16,823 nt of DNA from Candidatus Magasanikiibacteriota bacterium (lineage in GTDB: Bacteria; Patescibacteriota; Patescibacteriia; Magasanikbacterales; UBA922): the NCBI GenBank assembly GCA_016214105.1, contig JACRPD010000022.1:1-16823 (forward strand). The letters run 5' to 3'. Shown here one piece after another: positions 7,366 to 13,853 of this stretch (positions are counted from its first letter, which is position 1; each line of letters starts with the position of its first letter). A program made the position numbers and the translations under genes. The notes under the pieces were generated by a model. The model saw only the letters and a program-made list of their open reading frames with translations. It made no database searches and was not told the origin of the DNA.

Positions 7366-7833
7366 ATGGAAGCAGGCCAGAAAACATATTCCAATCCGGT
7401 GTTTGAAATGATTTTGAAAACCGCGGCCGGAGAAAACGCGATGGCAAGCGCCCGACCGTCTAATTTTGCGTTGCCGGAAGATTGGCATGAAGAACATCAA
7501 GACGGCCAACTGTCGGTTGATGTCGCGCAAACGGAAAAAGAGATAGTCATTATCTCTACTATGGCCGGCGCGGCAACCGACAAAATTGAAGTTTATTTAC
7601 ACAATGATTTGTTGACGATCCGCGGTCAGCGGGTTTCACCTTTGGCTGAAGCGGGGGAGGTTGATTATTTCCACCAAGAATGTTTTTGGGGCAGATTTTC
7701 GCGCACCATTGTTTTGCCGATTGACATCAAGCCGGATTCCGCGCGCGCCGAGTACCGCAACGGTGTTTTGATTATCCATCTTTTAAAACAAAGAATTGAT
7801 ACAAAAATTCCGGTGATGATAGAGGACGAATGA
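7366..7833 (+). CDS. hsp20: Small heat-shock protein, Hsp20/alpha-crystallin family
   Basis: Encodes 155 aa. The alpha-crystallin domain spans about residues 47-142, with QLSVDVAQTEKEIVIISTMAG at its start, FWGRFSRTIVLPIDI in the middle and the signature RNGVLIIHLLK near the end. The C-terminal tail KIPVMIED includes a short I-P-V segment that resembles the oligomer-forming I-x-I tail motif. It is an ATP-independent holdase that keeps unfolding proteins soluble in the cytoplasm. The ATG at 7366 sits directly after the extended -10, giving a leaderless or near-leaderless mRNA; ATG at 7408 or 7441 are possible internal starts, but the start at 7366 gives a normal family length. The next tiny gene starts one base after the stop, so the VanW pair is probably in the same transcript. 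Confidence 0.92.
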   Translation: MEAGQKTYSNPVFEMILKTAAGENAMASARPSNFALPEDWHEEHQDGQLSVDVAQTEKEIVIISTMAGAATDKIEVYLHNDLLTIRGQRVSPLAEAGEVDYFHQECFWGRFSRTIVLPIDIKPDSARAEYRNGVLIIHLLKQRIDTKIPVMIEDE

Positions 7834-7834
7834 T

Positions 7835-7984
7835 ATGTCGTTGGACTTTTTGGAAGAAAAAACCAAGAAAAAAGCGGTGGGGAAATCTCCTTCGCGGTTT
7901 TTGTTATTGGTTTTGGGACTGCCAATGATTTTAATAATACTGGGCGCGACAGCCTTGGCGGTTTACGGCGCAAATGAATGTTGA
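7835..7984 (+). CDS. 49-aa single-span membrane protein overlapping the VanW gene
   Basis: ATG 7835 to TGA 7982-7984. A charged N-terminus (LDFLEEKTKKK) precedes one long hydrophobic helix at about residues 22-44 (FLLLVLGLPMILIILGATAL). It starts 1 nt after the hsp20 stop and overlaps the VanW ORF by 11 nt in a different frame. VanW-domain proteins normally carry an N-terminal membrane anchor, which the ORF at 7974 lacks, so this micro-ORF may be that anchor encoded separately, or the two may be joined by a frameshift (programmed or artefactual). Confidence 0.6.
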   Translation: MSLDFLEEKTKKKAVGKSPSRFLLLVLGLPMILIILGATALAVYGANEC

Positions 7985-9590
7985 GAAAGAGGCGGATAAT
8001 TTGATAGGCAAGGATCGCAATTTGCTATCATGGGGAGTGTCGGCTTTGCTATCCGGTTTGCGGGAAACAAGATATAAGTTGGAAACCGTGCGCGTTGATG
8101 AGGCGCGATTGTTAGAAAAGATCAAAAATAAAATTTCCATTTACGAATCTTTGCCGCGCAACGCGGAAATTAAAATTAAATCAATTGATCCTCTTCAATA
8201 TGAAATTTTGCCGGCGAAAGCAGGCGTTGTTTTTGACTATGATGGCGCGATGGGGGAGGTAAAGCGGCTCTGGTCCGATTTACAGCCCGCGCAAGTACTT
8301 ATTCCAAACAAGAATGAGCAACCGGTAATTTTTGAAGATAGTGTTAAGAGTATTGAGAATCGTTTACCCGCTGTGTTCGCCCATGGCTCAATCAGTTTAA
8401 ATTTTCAAGATCCGTATACCGGTTTGAAAAATGATTGGCAGATTGGTTTGGATCAGATTGCTGATTGGTTGGAGATACAAAAAACGCTACCGAATGGATT
8501 TGTTTTTGGTTTAAAACAAGGGCCAATGATAGATTTTTTAACTGGAAAAGTGGAGCCAAGCGTTAATGTTGAAGCGCGAGACGCCAAATTTAAAATTAGC
8601 GCGGATAACAAGGTGGAGGAGTTTCAAGGGTCGCGGCCGGGGATTAAATTGGATTTAGAAAAAACTTATTTGGCGATTAACGAGGCATTAATTGAACGCA
8701 CCCAGCATAATGAAGGTGTGGCCATAGCGGTAATGGCGGTGGTGGAGAGAGCCGAACCAAAGATTAAAACCGGATCAGTTAATAATTTGGGAATCAGCGA
8801 AGTTTTGGGAGTAGGTACTTCTAATTTTTTAGGCAGTCCGATTAATCGCATAAAAAATATCGCTAACGCGGTTAAAAAATTGAATGGTATTTTAATTAAA
8901 CCGGGAGAAATTTTTTCCGCCGTAGAGTCTACTCGGCCGTTTACTCTTGAAGGCGGGTATTTGCCGGAACTGGGTATTAAGGGTGATGAATTAAAACCGG
9001 AAATCGGCGGCGGTTTGTGCCAGATTGGCACGACACTCTTCAGAATGGCGATGAACGCGGGTATGGAAATAGTGGAGCGTCGCAGTCATTCGTTGGCGGT
9101 GAGTTATTATAATGATCCGACTAATGGTAATCCAGGGACTGACGCCACATATTATGATCCCAAACCGGATTTTCGTTTTCGGAACGACACCGCGAATTAT
9201 GTTTTGATTCAAACCGAGATGGATACCGCCACCGGTGAATTAAGATTTTATTTGTGGGGAACGAACGACGGTCGGAAAGGGTATTACTCACCGCCGGTGG
9301 TTAAACGTTGGATTCCTTATGGTGAAACAAAAATAGTTGAGACCACGGAATTAAAACCCGGCAAAAAGGAGTGTCAAAAACCGTTTAGAGGCGCTGATAC
9401 TTTTTTTACTTATACGCGCGAATTTACCGACGGCCGTAAAAAAGAAGAAACGGTTTTTGAAAGCCATTATCGGGCATTGCCGGAGATTTGTTTGGTGGGA
9501 GTGGAGGAGAAAGTGGTAAAGCCGGCTGAAATTGTAGAAAATAGTGTTGGTGTGAGTGAGGCAGGTCAGCCTGTGGGGAATAGTGAGTAA
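7974..9590 (+). CDS. VanW-domain protein (probable cell-wall associated)
   Basis: Encodes 538 aa from the ATG at 7974. Residues up to about 250 look like the peptidoglycan-binding-4-type repeats that often precede VanW. The VanW domain runs from about 278 (GVGTSNFLGSPINRIKN) to 410, with KLNGILIKPGEIFSA and the characteristic GGGLCQIGTTLFRMAMNAG at about 345-360. The C-terminal region has two cysteines (in KKECQKP and PEICLVG) that could form a disulfide, then a low-complexity tail. VanW domains occur in extracytoplasmic proteins of Gram-positives and CPR; the biochemical role is not established. This ORF has no signal peptide of its own, while a membrane helix sits in the overlapping micro-ORF just upstream. 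Its TAA stop lies within the first unit of a GTAAGTGT repeat. Confidence 0.88.
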   Translation: MNVEKEADNLIGKDRNLLSWGVSALLSGLRETRYKLETVRVDEARLLEKIKNKISIYESLPRNAEIKIKSIDPLQYEILPAKAGVVFDYDGAMGEVKRLWSDLQPAQVLIPNKNEQPVIFEDSVKSIENRLPAVFAHGSISLNFQDPYTGLKNDWQIGLDQIADWLEIQKTLPNGFVFGLKQGPMIDFLTGKVEPSVNVEARDAKFKISADNKVEEFQGSRPGIKLDLEKTYLAINEALIERTQHNEGVAIAVMAVVERAEPKIKTGSVNNLGISEVLGVGTSNFLGSPINRIKNIANAVKKLNGILIKPGEIFSAVESTRPFTLEGGYLPELGIKGDELKPEIGGGLCQIGTTLFRMAMNAGMEIVERRSHSLAVSYYNDPTNGNPGTDATYYDPKPDFRFRNDTANYVLIQTEMDTATGELRFYLWGTNDGRKGYYSPPVVKRWIPYGETKIVETTELKPGKKECQKPFRGADTFFTYTREFTDGRKKEETVFESHYRALPEICLVGVEEKVVKPAEIVENSVGVSEAGQPVGNSE

Positions 9591-9618
9591 GTGTATAAGT
9601 TTGTAAGTGCGTAAGTGG
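9587..9618. repeat. GTAAGTGT 8-nt tandem repeat, single arm
   Basis: There are four 8-nt units: GTAAGTGT, ATAAGTTT, GTAAGTGC, GTAAGTGG. The first contains the TAA stop of the VanW gene. The same family flanks the four-helix-bundle gene and lies inside folC. Confidence 0.8.
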
Positions 9619-9636
9619 CCCCTGTAGGGGTTTTTG
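9618..9636 (+). terminator. Short stem-loop terminator after the VanW gene
   Basis: CCCC-TGTA-GGGG (9619-9630) is followed by TTTTTGTGTT. The stem is short but GC-only and is placed directly after the VanW gene and its repeat. Confidence 0.6.
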
Positions 9637-9678
9637 TGTTATTTTAGCGAAAAATTATAGGTTTTCCACAAGAAGGGC

Positions 9679-9707
9679 TTGACAAGATGGCCAAAATGTG
9701 ATATAGT
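9679..9707 (+). promoter_or_regulatory. Strong promoter of an intergenic transcript
   Basis: TTGACA (9679-9684), a 17-nt spacer and TATAGT (9702-9707) preceded by TG at 9699-9700 (extended -10). No credible coding gene follows on the plus strand before the terminator at 9899. Confidence 0.8.
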
Positions 9708-9713
9708 ATGCCA

Positions 9714-9930
9714 TTCGTGAATAAGACAAAAATTGTGGATTTAGATGATAGCCCGGTTTTTGAAAACGGATAACCATCTGTATCCAGACAAGCATGGAGG
9801 GTGTGTTCTAGGGTATGGCAGGCTTCGGCTCGCTTATTTCTAAGGCACGCCCTTTTGGATACAGTATTGGGAGCTTGCTCCCATCAAACAGCTTTTGACC
9901 CCGCCCTTCTCGAAGGGCGGGGTTGTTTAT
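9714..9930 (+). ncRNA. Candidate structured non-coding RNA, about 215 nt
   Basis: Bounded by a near-consensus promoter (9679-9707) and a strong terminator (9899-9922). Four hairpins are visible. H1 (9743-9779) is closed by AGATG/CATCT with an inner CCG..CGG stem. H2 (9780-9862) has GTATCCA/TGGATAC, then GGGTGTG/CACGCCC, tipped by a cUUCGg tetraloop at 9823-9828. H3 (9868-9883) is TGGGAG-CTTG-CTCCCA. H4 is the terminator. The plus-strand ORF at 9801-9998 runs through the terminator into topA antisense and looks spurious. I see none of the RNase P, tmRNA or SRP RNA signature motifs. A 6S-like regulator is possible by size but not shown. This is the only stretch over 300 bases without a protein gene (9591-9926). 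Confidence 0.65.
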
Positions 9931-9935
9931 TTTTT
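9899..9935 (+). terminator. Strong Rho-independent terminator
   Basis: A perfect 10-bp stem CCCCGCCCTT (9899-9908) / AAGGGCGGGG (9913-9922) with a CTCG loop is followed by TTGTTTATTTTTTAA. The T-tract overlaps the last codons of topA, which runs the other way; the stem could also help end topA transcripts, but no T-run follows on that strand. Confidence 0.9.
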
Positions 9936-12242
9936 AATTTTGCCTCGTCGCGGCCTTTTCTCTTTCGCGTTGGCAAGAATTTCTTGGCACTGCGTTAATT
10001 CAAGACTGGATGGTTCGGTGTCTTTTGGAATGCGGCCGTTTTTTTTGCCGTCGGTTATATACGGTCCATAACGTCCGTGGAGAATTTGAATGTCAGAATC
10101 GGGAAAAGTTTTGATAATTTTATTCGCTTCGGCCTCGTTTTTTTCTTTCATCACCATCAGCGCTTGTTCCAGAGTAATTTCAAATGGATCAATGTTTTTC
10201 AGCGAATAGAATTTTCCTCCGCATTTAACATACGGCCCATAACGTCCGGTGCTTGCCGTGATATTTTCTCCGGTTTCATTCAATCCCAAGTCGCGCGGCA
10301 GAGTAAACAGTTTTATCGCCTCTTCCAAAGTAATCGCGCCCAATGTTTGACCGGGCCTGAACGGCGCGAAGCGCGGCTTGTCATCCCCGCCGCCTTCGCC
10401 CAATTGCGCGTATGGGCCGAAGCGGCCGAGGCGCACGAATATCGGCAGATTGGTTTTTGGGTCGTGGCCGAGTTCGCGCATGCCGACGGTCGCGGATTTT
10501 TTCAGTTCAGCGGATTTTTCCACAATGCTTTCGTGGAAAGGTCCGTAGAAATTTTTAATCATCGGCCGCCACTCAGCCGCGCCCTCGGCGATTTTATCCA
10601 ACGTGTCTTCCATTTCCGCGGTAAATTGGTAGTCAACGATATTGGTAAAATTTTCCACCAGCAAATCATTCACCACAAACGCGATATCGCTGGGTTTTAA
10701 TTTTTTATTTTCATCGCGTTCAACATAACCGCGGTCTTCAATCGTAGCAATCGTCGGCGCGTAAGTGGATGGCCGGCCGATGCCGTATTCTTCCATAATT
10801 TTTACCAATGTCGCGTCTGAATAGCGCGCCGGCGGTTCAGTAAAATGCTGTTCGGGTTTCAATTCGCGGCAATCCATCGGTTCGTCAATTGTAAGTTCCG
10901 GCAACATTTCTTCCTTTACGCTTTCCGGATAAAGTTTTAACCAACCATCAAAGGCGACTGTTTGTCCATTGGCGCGGAAAGTATATTGGGGATGTTGAAT
11001 TGTTGAATTGTTAAATTGTTGTATTGACGCGATGTCAACCGAGATTTTGTCTAACTTTGCCTCAACCATTTGCGTGGCGACCGCGCGTTTCCAAATTAAC
11101 GTATAAAGTTTTAATTGTTGCGGTTCCAGATGCGGCGCGACTGATTCCGGCGTCCGGCTCGCGTCAGTCGGGCGGATTGCTTCATGCGCTTCTTGCGCGC
11201 CTTTGGATTTGTTTTGGTAAAATCTGGCCTTTGGCAGGAAATATTTATCACCGAAGTTTTTTTGGATGAAATCGCGTGCTTCAGTTAAAAATTTTTCCGA
11301 TAGATTCACCGCGTCGGTGCGCATGTAAGTGATTAAGCCAACCGGACCGCCGGCGCCCAATTCCACGCCCTCATAAAGTTGTTGCGCCAAGCGCATGGTT
11401 TGTTTGGCGGAATACCCGAGTTTTTGGTTTGACGCTTGCTGTAAAGTTGAAGTGGTAAATGGCGGCGGCGGGGTGCGTTTGCTTTCCGATTTTTTAATAT
11501 CCGAAATTTTATACTCCGCGTTTTTCAAATCCGTCAGTATCTTATCAACCTCTTCTTTTGTTTTGAGATCAAGCTTGTCTAATTTTTTATCATCAATCGC
11601 GTGAAGTCCTGCAACAATCGTCCGTCCCCCATTCCTCTTTCCTCGTTCCTCAAACACACCCTCCACGCTCCAGTATTCTTGCGGGACAAACTTTTTAATT
11701 TCTCTCTCGCGTTCCACAACCAAACGCACGGCCACGGATTGAACACGTCCAGCAGAGAGCCCTTTGGCAACTTTTTTCCAAAGCAAAGGAGAGAGTTCAT
11801 AACCGACCAATCGATCTAAAATTCGGCGCGCTTGTTGGGCGTCAACGAGTTTTTGGTCAATCGCGCGCGGATTTTTCAACGCCTCGTCAATCGCGTGTTT
11901 GGTGATTTCATGAAACGCGATCCGTTTAGCTTCGCTCGGTTCAATACCCAGCAATTGCGCCAAGTGCCAAGAAATAGCTTCGCCTTCGCGGTCCTCATCA
12001 GTAGCGAAGATGATTTCATCGCTTTTTTTCGCCAGCTCTTTCAGTTTTTTTACGGTCGGCGCTTTCTTTCTAGCCACTACGTATTTTGGTTCAAAACTGC
12101 CATCATCAGTTTTTACGCCCATATCGCTCGCCGGCAGATCGCGCACATGGCCAAAAGAGGACTCCACAATGAAGTCCTTGCTTAAAAATTTGGTGATAGT
12201 TTTCGCTTTAGTTGGTGATTCTACGATGACAAGGGTTTTCAT
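9927..12242 (-). CDS. topA: DNA topoisomerase I
   Basis: Encodes 771 aa. It relaxes negatively supercoiled DNA by transient single-strand cleavage. The Toprim domain (1-115) has IVESPTKAKTI at 6-16 and the metal-binding TDEDREGE at 81-88. The cleavage domain has GLSAGRVQSVAVRLV (161-175) and the active-site Tyr306 in GLITYMRTDAVNLS. The C-terminus has three Topo_C-type repeats (each with a GRFGPY/GRYGPY motif) and a basic tail, not Cys4 zinc ribbons. Two segments look inserted in frame: about residues 197-211 (EERGKRNGGRTIVAG) and about 405-417 (SIQQFNNSTIQHP). Both coincide with short-period DNA repeats, the second with four 8-nt GTTGAATT units. The ATG at 12242 has no clear Shine-Dalgarno; a 35-nt TGCGAAA repeat fills most of the leader. 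Transcribed from a promoter facing that of the 268-aa gene. Confidence 0.97.
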   Translation of the reverse strand: MKTLVIVESPTKAKTITKFLSKDFIVESSFGHVRDLPASDMGVKTDDGSFEPKYVVARKKAPTVKKLKELAKKSDEIIFATDEDREGEAISWHLAQLLGIEPSEAKRIAFHEITKHAIDEALKNPRAIDQKLVDAQQARRILDRLVGYELSPLLWKKVAKGLSAGRVQSVAVRLVVEREREIKKFVPQEYWSVEGVFEERGKRNGGRTIVAGLHAIDDKKLDKLDLKTKEEVDKILTDLKNAEYKISDIKKSESKRTPPPPFTTSTLQQASNQKLGYSAKQTMRLAQQLYEGVELGAGGPVGLITYMRTDAVNLSEKFLTEARDFIQKNFGDKYFLPKARFYQNKSKGAQEAHEAIRPTDASRTPESVAPHLEPQQLKLYTLIWKRAVATQMVEAKLDKISVDIASIQQFNNSTIQHPQYTFRANGQTVAFDGWLKLYPESVKEEMLPELTIDEPMDCRELKPEQHFTEPPARYSDATLVKIMEEYGIGRPSTYAPTIATIEDRGYVERDENKKLKPSDIAFVVNDLLVENFTNIVDYQFTAEMEDTLDKIAEGAAEWRPMIKNFYGPFHESIVEKSAELKKSATVGMRELGHDPKTNLPIFVRLGRFGPYAQLGEGGGDDKPRFAPFRPGQTLGAITLEEAIKLFTLPRDLGLNETGENITASTGRYGPYVKCGGKFYSLKNIDPFEITLEQALMVMKEKNEAEANKIIKTFPDSDIQILHGRYGPYITDGKKNGRIPKDTEPSSLELTQCQEILANAKEKRPRRGKIKK
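10994..11025. repeat. GTTGAATT tandem repeat inside topA
   Basis: Four consecutive 8-nt units: GTTGAATT, GTTGAATT, GTTAAATT, GTTGTATT. They encode QQFNNSTIQ-type residues on the minus strand, between the strand VDIAS and the segment QYTFRANGQTVAFDGW. These two parts are normally nearly adjacent in TopA, so this looks like an in-frame insertion. Confidence 0.7.
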
Positions 12243-12250
12243 AATAAAAC

Positions 12251-12285
12251 ATGCGAAATGCGAAAGATTGCGAAAATGCGAAATT
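12251..12285. repeat. TGCGAAA tandem repeat in the topA leader
   Basis: Four copies of (A)TGCGAAA with 0-3 nt variation lie between the topA transcription start and its ATG. It is a different sequence family from the other repeats but has the same short-period, degenerate style. Confidence 0.75.
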
Positions 12286-12292
12286 GTTTTTA

Positions 12293-12321
12293 ATGATATA
12301 TGATATTGACAGAAGTGTCAA
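12293..12321 (-). promoter_or_regulatory. topA promoter
   Basis: Minus strand: TTGACA at 12321-12316, 17-nt spacer, TATCAT at 12298-12293. The predicted transcription start near 12286 gives a leader of about 44 nt made mostly of the TGCGAAA repeat. The -35 is back to back with that of the divergent promoter. Confidence 0.75.
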
Positions 12322-12334
12322 ATTGTGGTATAAT
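12306..12334 (+). promoter_or_regulatory. Consensus promoter of the 268-aa gene
   Basis: TTGACA (12306-12311), 17-nt spacer and TATAAT (12329-12334), with an extended -10 TG at 12326-12327. It is a near-perfect housekeeping promoter. Its -35 and that of topA together form the palindrome TTGACA-GAAG-TGTCAA (12306-12321). Confidence 0.9.
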
Positions 12335-12372
12335 ATATACATTGAAAGTTTAATTTTTATTTTTATATTTAT

Positions 12373-13179
12373 ATGGGAGAATACGGACCAAGCAGAGAAA
12401 CAGCCAAAAAGGAAGGCTCAAATTTTTTGGCTGAGTTTTTAAAAGGATCGCGAGAGAAAGTCGCGATCGGTTTAGGGGCGCTGATTCTATCAATGAGCGG
12501 GGCGGCGGCGGCTCAAGAGGGGGCGCGCAAACACGCGGGCAGAGCTGATGACGAATTAGACAGAGAAGTAGAAACGGCAAAAGTGACGCCGGAAGATGTA
12601 GCCGCGGCAAGAAAATTTTTTGATAATACACTTGATCTCTTGTCAGTAAGTCCAGAAGCAAAAAGCAACATAAGAAAAGCTTTAGACGCTACACTGTCCT
12701 CAATTCCGGATTTTGAAGAGCAGATGACGACGATTGCTGTGTTTAGAGAACAAGTAGAAGCGCGGTTGCAAAAAAGAGAAGCTCCAGCGCCAACAGCAGA
12801 ACCAAAAAAAGAAGAAAAAGATACAAAAGCATTGGTTGTTTTTTCTTCAGAGAAAGCTAGTGGTCGGGTTGTCGTAAAAAAGTCGCTTGATGGAAAGAGC
12901 GGTTTATTCGTTGTGGAAGGCGAGGCGGCTGTTTCGGAGGGCGATTTGGTAAAAGTTGGATTATTAAAGCCGGATTTTATAAAGTATGTGAAAGGGTTCA
13001 AAGATATTGGGCTGGCCAGGACGGCAGTTGAAGCGAGAATGAGGACGTTATTTTTGCTTCAAGAGGCGGCGAAAGCAGCCAAAGCGCAAGGCAATGCAGA
13101 AGCAGTTGTAGATTTAGAAAGACAAGTAAAGGAGATGAAAGAGAGAATAAAAGACAAAATGGGGGATATAATGCCTTAA
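12373..13179 (+). CDS. Unknown 268-aa exported or membrane-anchored protein
   Basis: I do not recognise the family. A charged N-terminus (1-29) is followed by a hydrophobic stretch KVAIGLGALILSMSGAAAA (29-47) that could be a signal peptide (cleavage after AAA) or a single anchor. Then come a helical acidic region (about 55-135), a Pro/Ala/Lys-Glu linker (about 136-150), a small strand-rich part (ALVVFSSEKASGRVVVKK to GLFVVEGEAAVSEGDLVKVG) and a C-terminal Lys/Glu/Ala helix that is probably a coiled coil (about 215-264). Base composition matches the neighbours. It has a near-consensus promoter, an AT-rich leader with no Shine-Dalgarno, and probably strong expression. Its stop overlaps the folC stop (TTAA at 13176-13179), and its terminator lies inside folC. 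A structural or envelope role is plausible but unproven. Confidence 0.85.
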   Translation: MGEYGPSRETAKKEGSNFLAEFLKGSREKVAIGLGALILSMSGAAAAQEGARKHAGRADDELDREVETAKVTPEDVAAARKFFDNTLDLLSVSPEAKSNIRKALDATLSSIPDFEEQMTTIAVFREQVEARLQKREAPAPTAEPKKEEKDTKALVVFSSEKASGRVVVKKSLDGKSGLFVVEGEAAVSEGDLVKVGLLKPDFIKYVKGFKDIGLARTAVEARMRTLFLLQEAAKAAKAQGNAEAVVDLERQVKEMKERIKDKMGDIMP

Positions 13180-13763
13180 AATTGCTGACGCAGTTCTCCG
13201 CTTACGAAAATAGAACCGGTGACAAGCAAAATGTCACCGGTTTTTGTTTTTGATTTTGACCACGCCAAAGCATCGGACGGGTTAAGAAAAATTTTGATTT
13301 TTGAATTAGGCAGGAGTTTCTGGAATTGGTTGCTGACGGATTGCGGATCAGCGACTTTGCGGAAAGGATTGGTGGTATTGCGCGTTACCGCGATTGTTTT
13401 GGGTTTGAGGGTTGTGAGCTGTTTTATCATGCGAGAGATGTTTTTGTCAGCGGAAAAGCCGACGACCAAGTGTAAGTTTATAAGTTTATAAGTGTGTAAG
13501 TGTGTAAGTTTTTTATTTCCCTGATACTTATTCACTTGCGTACTTATACACTTTTGCACTGTCTCAACGGTTGTCCGCATCTTGTCCGGATTATGCGCGC
13601 CGTCAAGAATAATCAGCGGGTTTTTAGAAACAATTTCCATTCGCAATGGCTGATGAACACGGCTTATTCCATTTTGTATCGCCAGTTGAGATATCTCTAA
13701 ATGTTTGGCCACTTCAATACAGAGAATGGCGTTTTTGATTTGGTGCGTCCCCAAACATGGCAA
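13176..13763 (-). CDS. folC: FolC C-terminal half, separated by an in-frame TAG
   Basis: Open from a TTG at 13763 (LPCLGTHQIKNA, normally internal in FolC) to TAA 13178-13176, 195 aa. It carries the Mur-ligase-type C-terminal domain: GTHQIKNA, the conserved ILDGAHNPDKM, FSADKNI, and the closing DILLVTGSIFVSGE. It is in the same frame as the upstream half. Bases 13764-13853 between them are fully open (ASFKIFNFQFSIFKQ onwards, reaching NYQNCEYFLPC) and only the TAG at 13856-13854 interrupts. An extra segment of about 27 aa after ETVQK (CISTQVNKYQGNKKL onwards) is a translated GTAAGTGT-family repeat; other FolC proteins have a much shorter loop there. Whether this half is made by readthrough, by internal initiation or not at all is unknown. 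A separate start at the TTG is unlikely to give a working enzyme alone. Confidence 0.7.
   Translation of the reverse strand: MPCLGTHQIKNAILCIEVAKHLEISQLAIQNGISRVHQPLRMEIVSKNPLIILDGAHNPDKMRTTVETVQKCISTQVNKYQGNKKLTHLHTYKLINLHLVVGFSADKNISRMIKQLTTLKPKTIAVTRNTTNPFRKVADPQSVSNQFQKLLPNSKIKIFLNPSDALAWSKSKTKTGDILLVTGSIFVSGELRQQF
13213..13250 (+). terminator. Terminator of the 268-aa gene, embedded in folC
   Basis: A perfect 10-bp stem ACCGGTGACA (13215-13224) / TGTCACCGGT (13232-13241) with a 7-nt loop is followed by TTTTGTTTTTG. On the opposite strand it encodes the conserved DILLVTGS of FolC. Confidence 0.85.
13468..13553. repeat. GTAAGTGT-family inverted repeat inside folC
   Basis: The left arm 13468-13510 is AAGTxxxx units of 8 nt (AAGTTTAT, AAGTTTAT, AAGTGTGT, AAGTGTGT). 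The right arm 13524-13553 is the same kind of unit inverted (complement reads AAGTGTAT, AAGTACGC, AAGTGAAT). The two are imperfectly complementary around a loop of about 13 nt. The folC frame stays open through the whole insert. Confidence 0.85.
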
Positions 13764-13784
13764 GAAGTATTCGCAGTTTTGATA

Positions 13785-13844
13785 ATTGAAAATTGTTTTG
13801 TTTAGAAATTGTTTGAAAATTGAAAATTGAAAATTGAAAATTTT
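13785..13844. repeat. TTGAAAA tandem repeat inside folC
   Basis: Four exact 7-nt TTGAAAA units at 13813-13840, with degenerate neighbours back to 13785. On the minus strand they encode FNFQFSIF-type residues in the folC frame, 10-70 nt after the in-frame TAG. They replace the variable segment normally found before the GxHQxxNA motif. Confidence 0.8.
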
Positions 13845-13853
13845 AAACGAGGC

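Noticed and set aside
6919..7530. 203-aa minus-strand ORF opposite the ATP-grasp and hsp20 genes
   Set aside because: It spans two real genes on the other strand and the hsp20 promoter; no family resemblance.
9661..9670. DnaA-box-like GTTTTCCACA near a possible origin
   Set aside because: Single imperfect box with no cluster, no dnaA or dnaN nearby; chance match.
9714..9930. Assignment of the intergenic RNA to RNase P, tmRNA or SRP RNA
   Set aside because: None of the universally conserved sequence motifs of those RNAs could be found, and no tRNA-like end is present.
10077..10700. 207-aa plus-strand ORF opposite topA
   Set aside because: It is antisense to well-conserved TopA domains, has no promoter or ribosome site, and its composition is that of a shadow frame.
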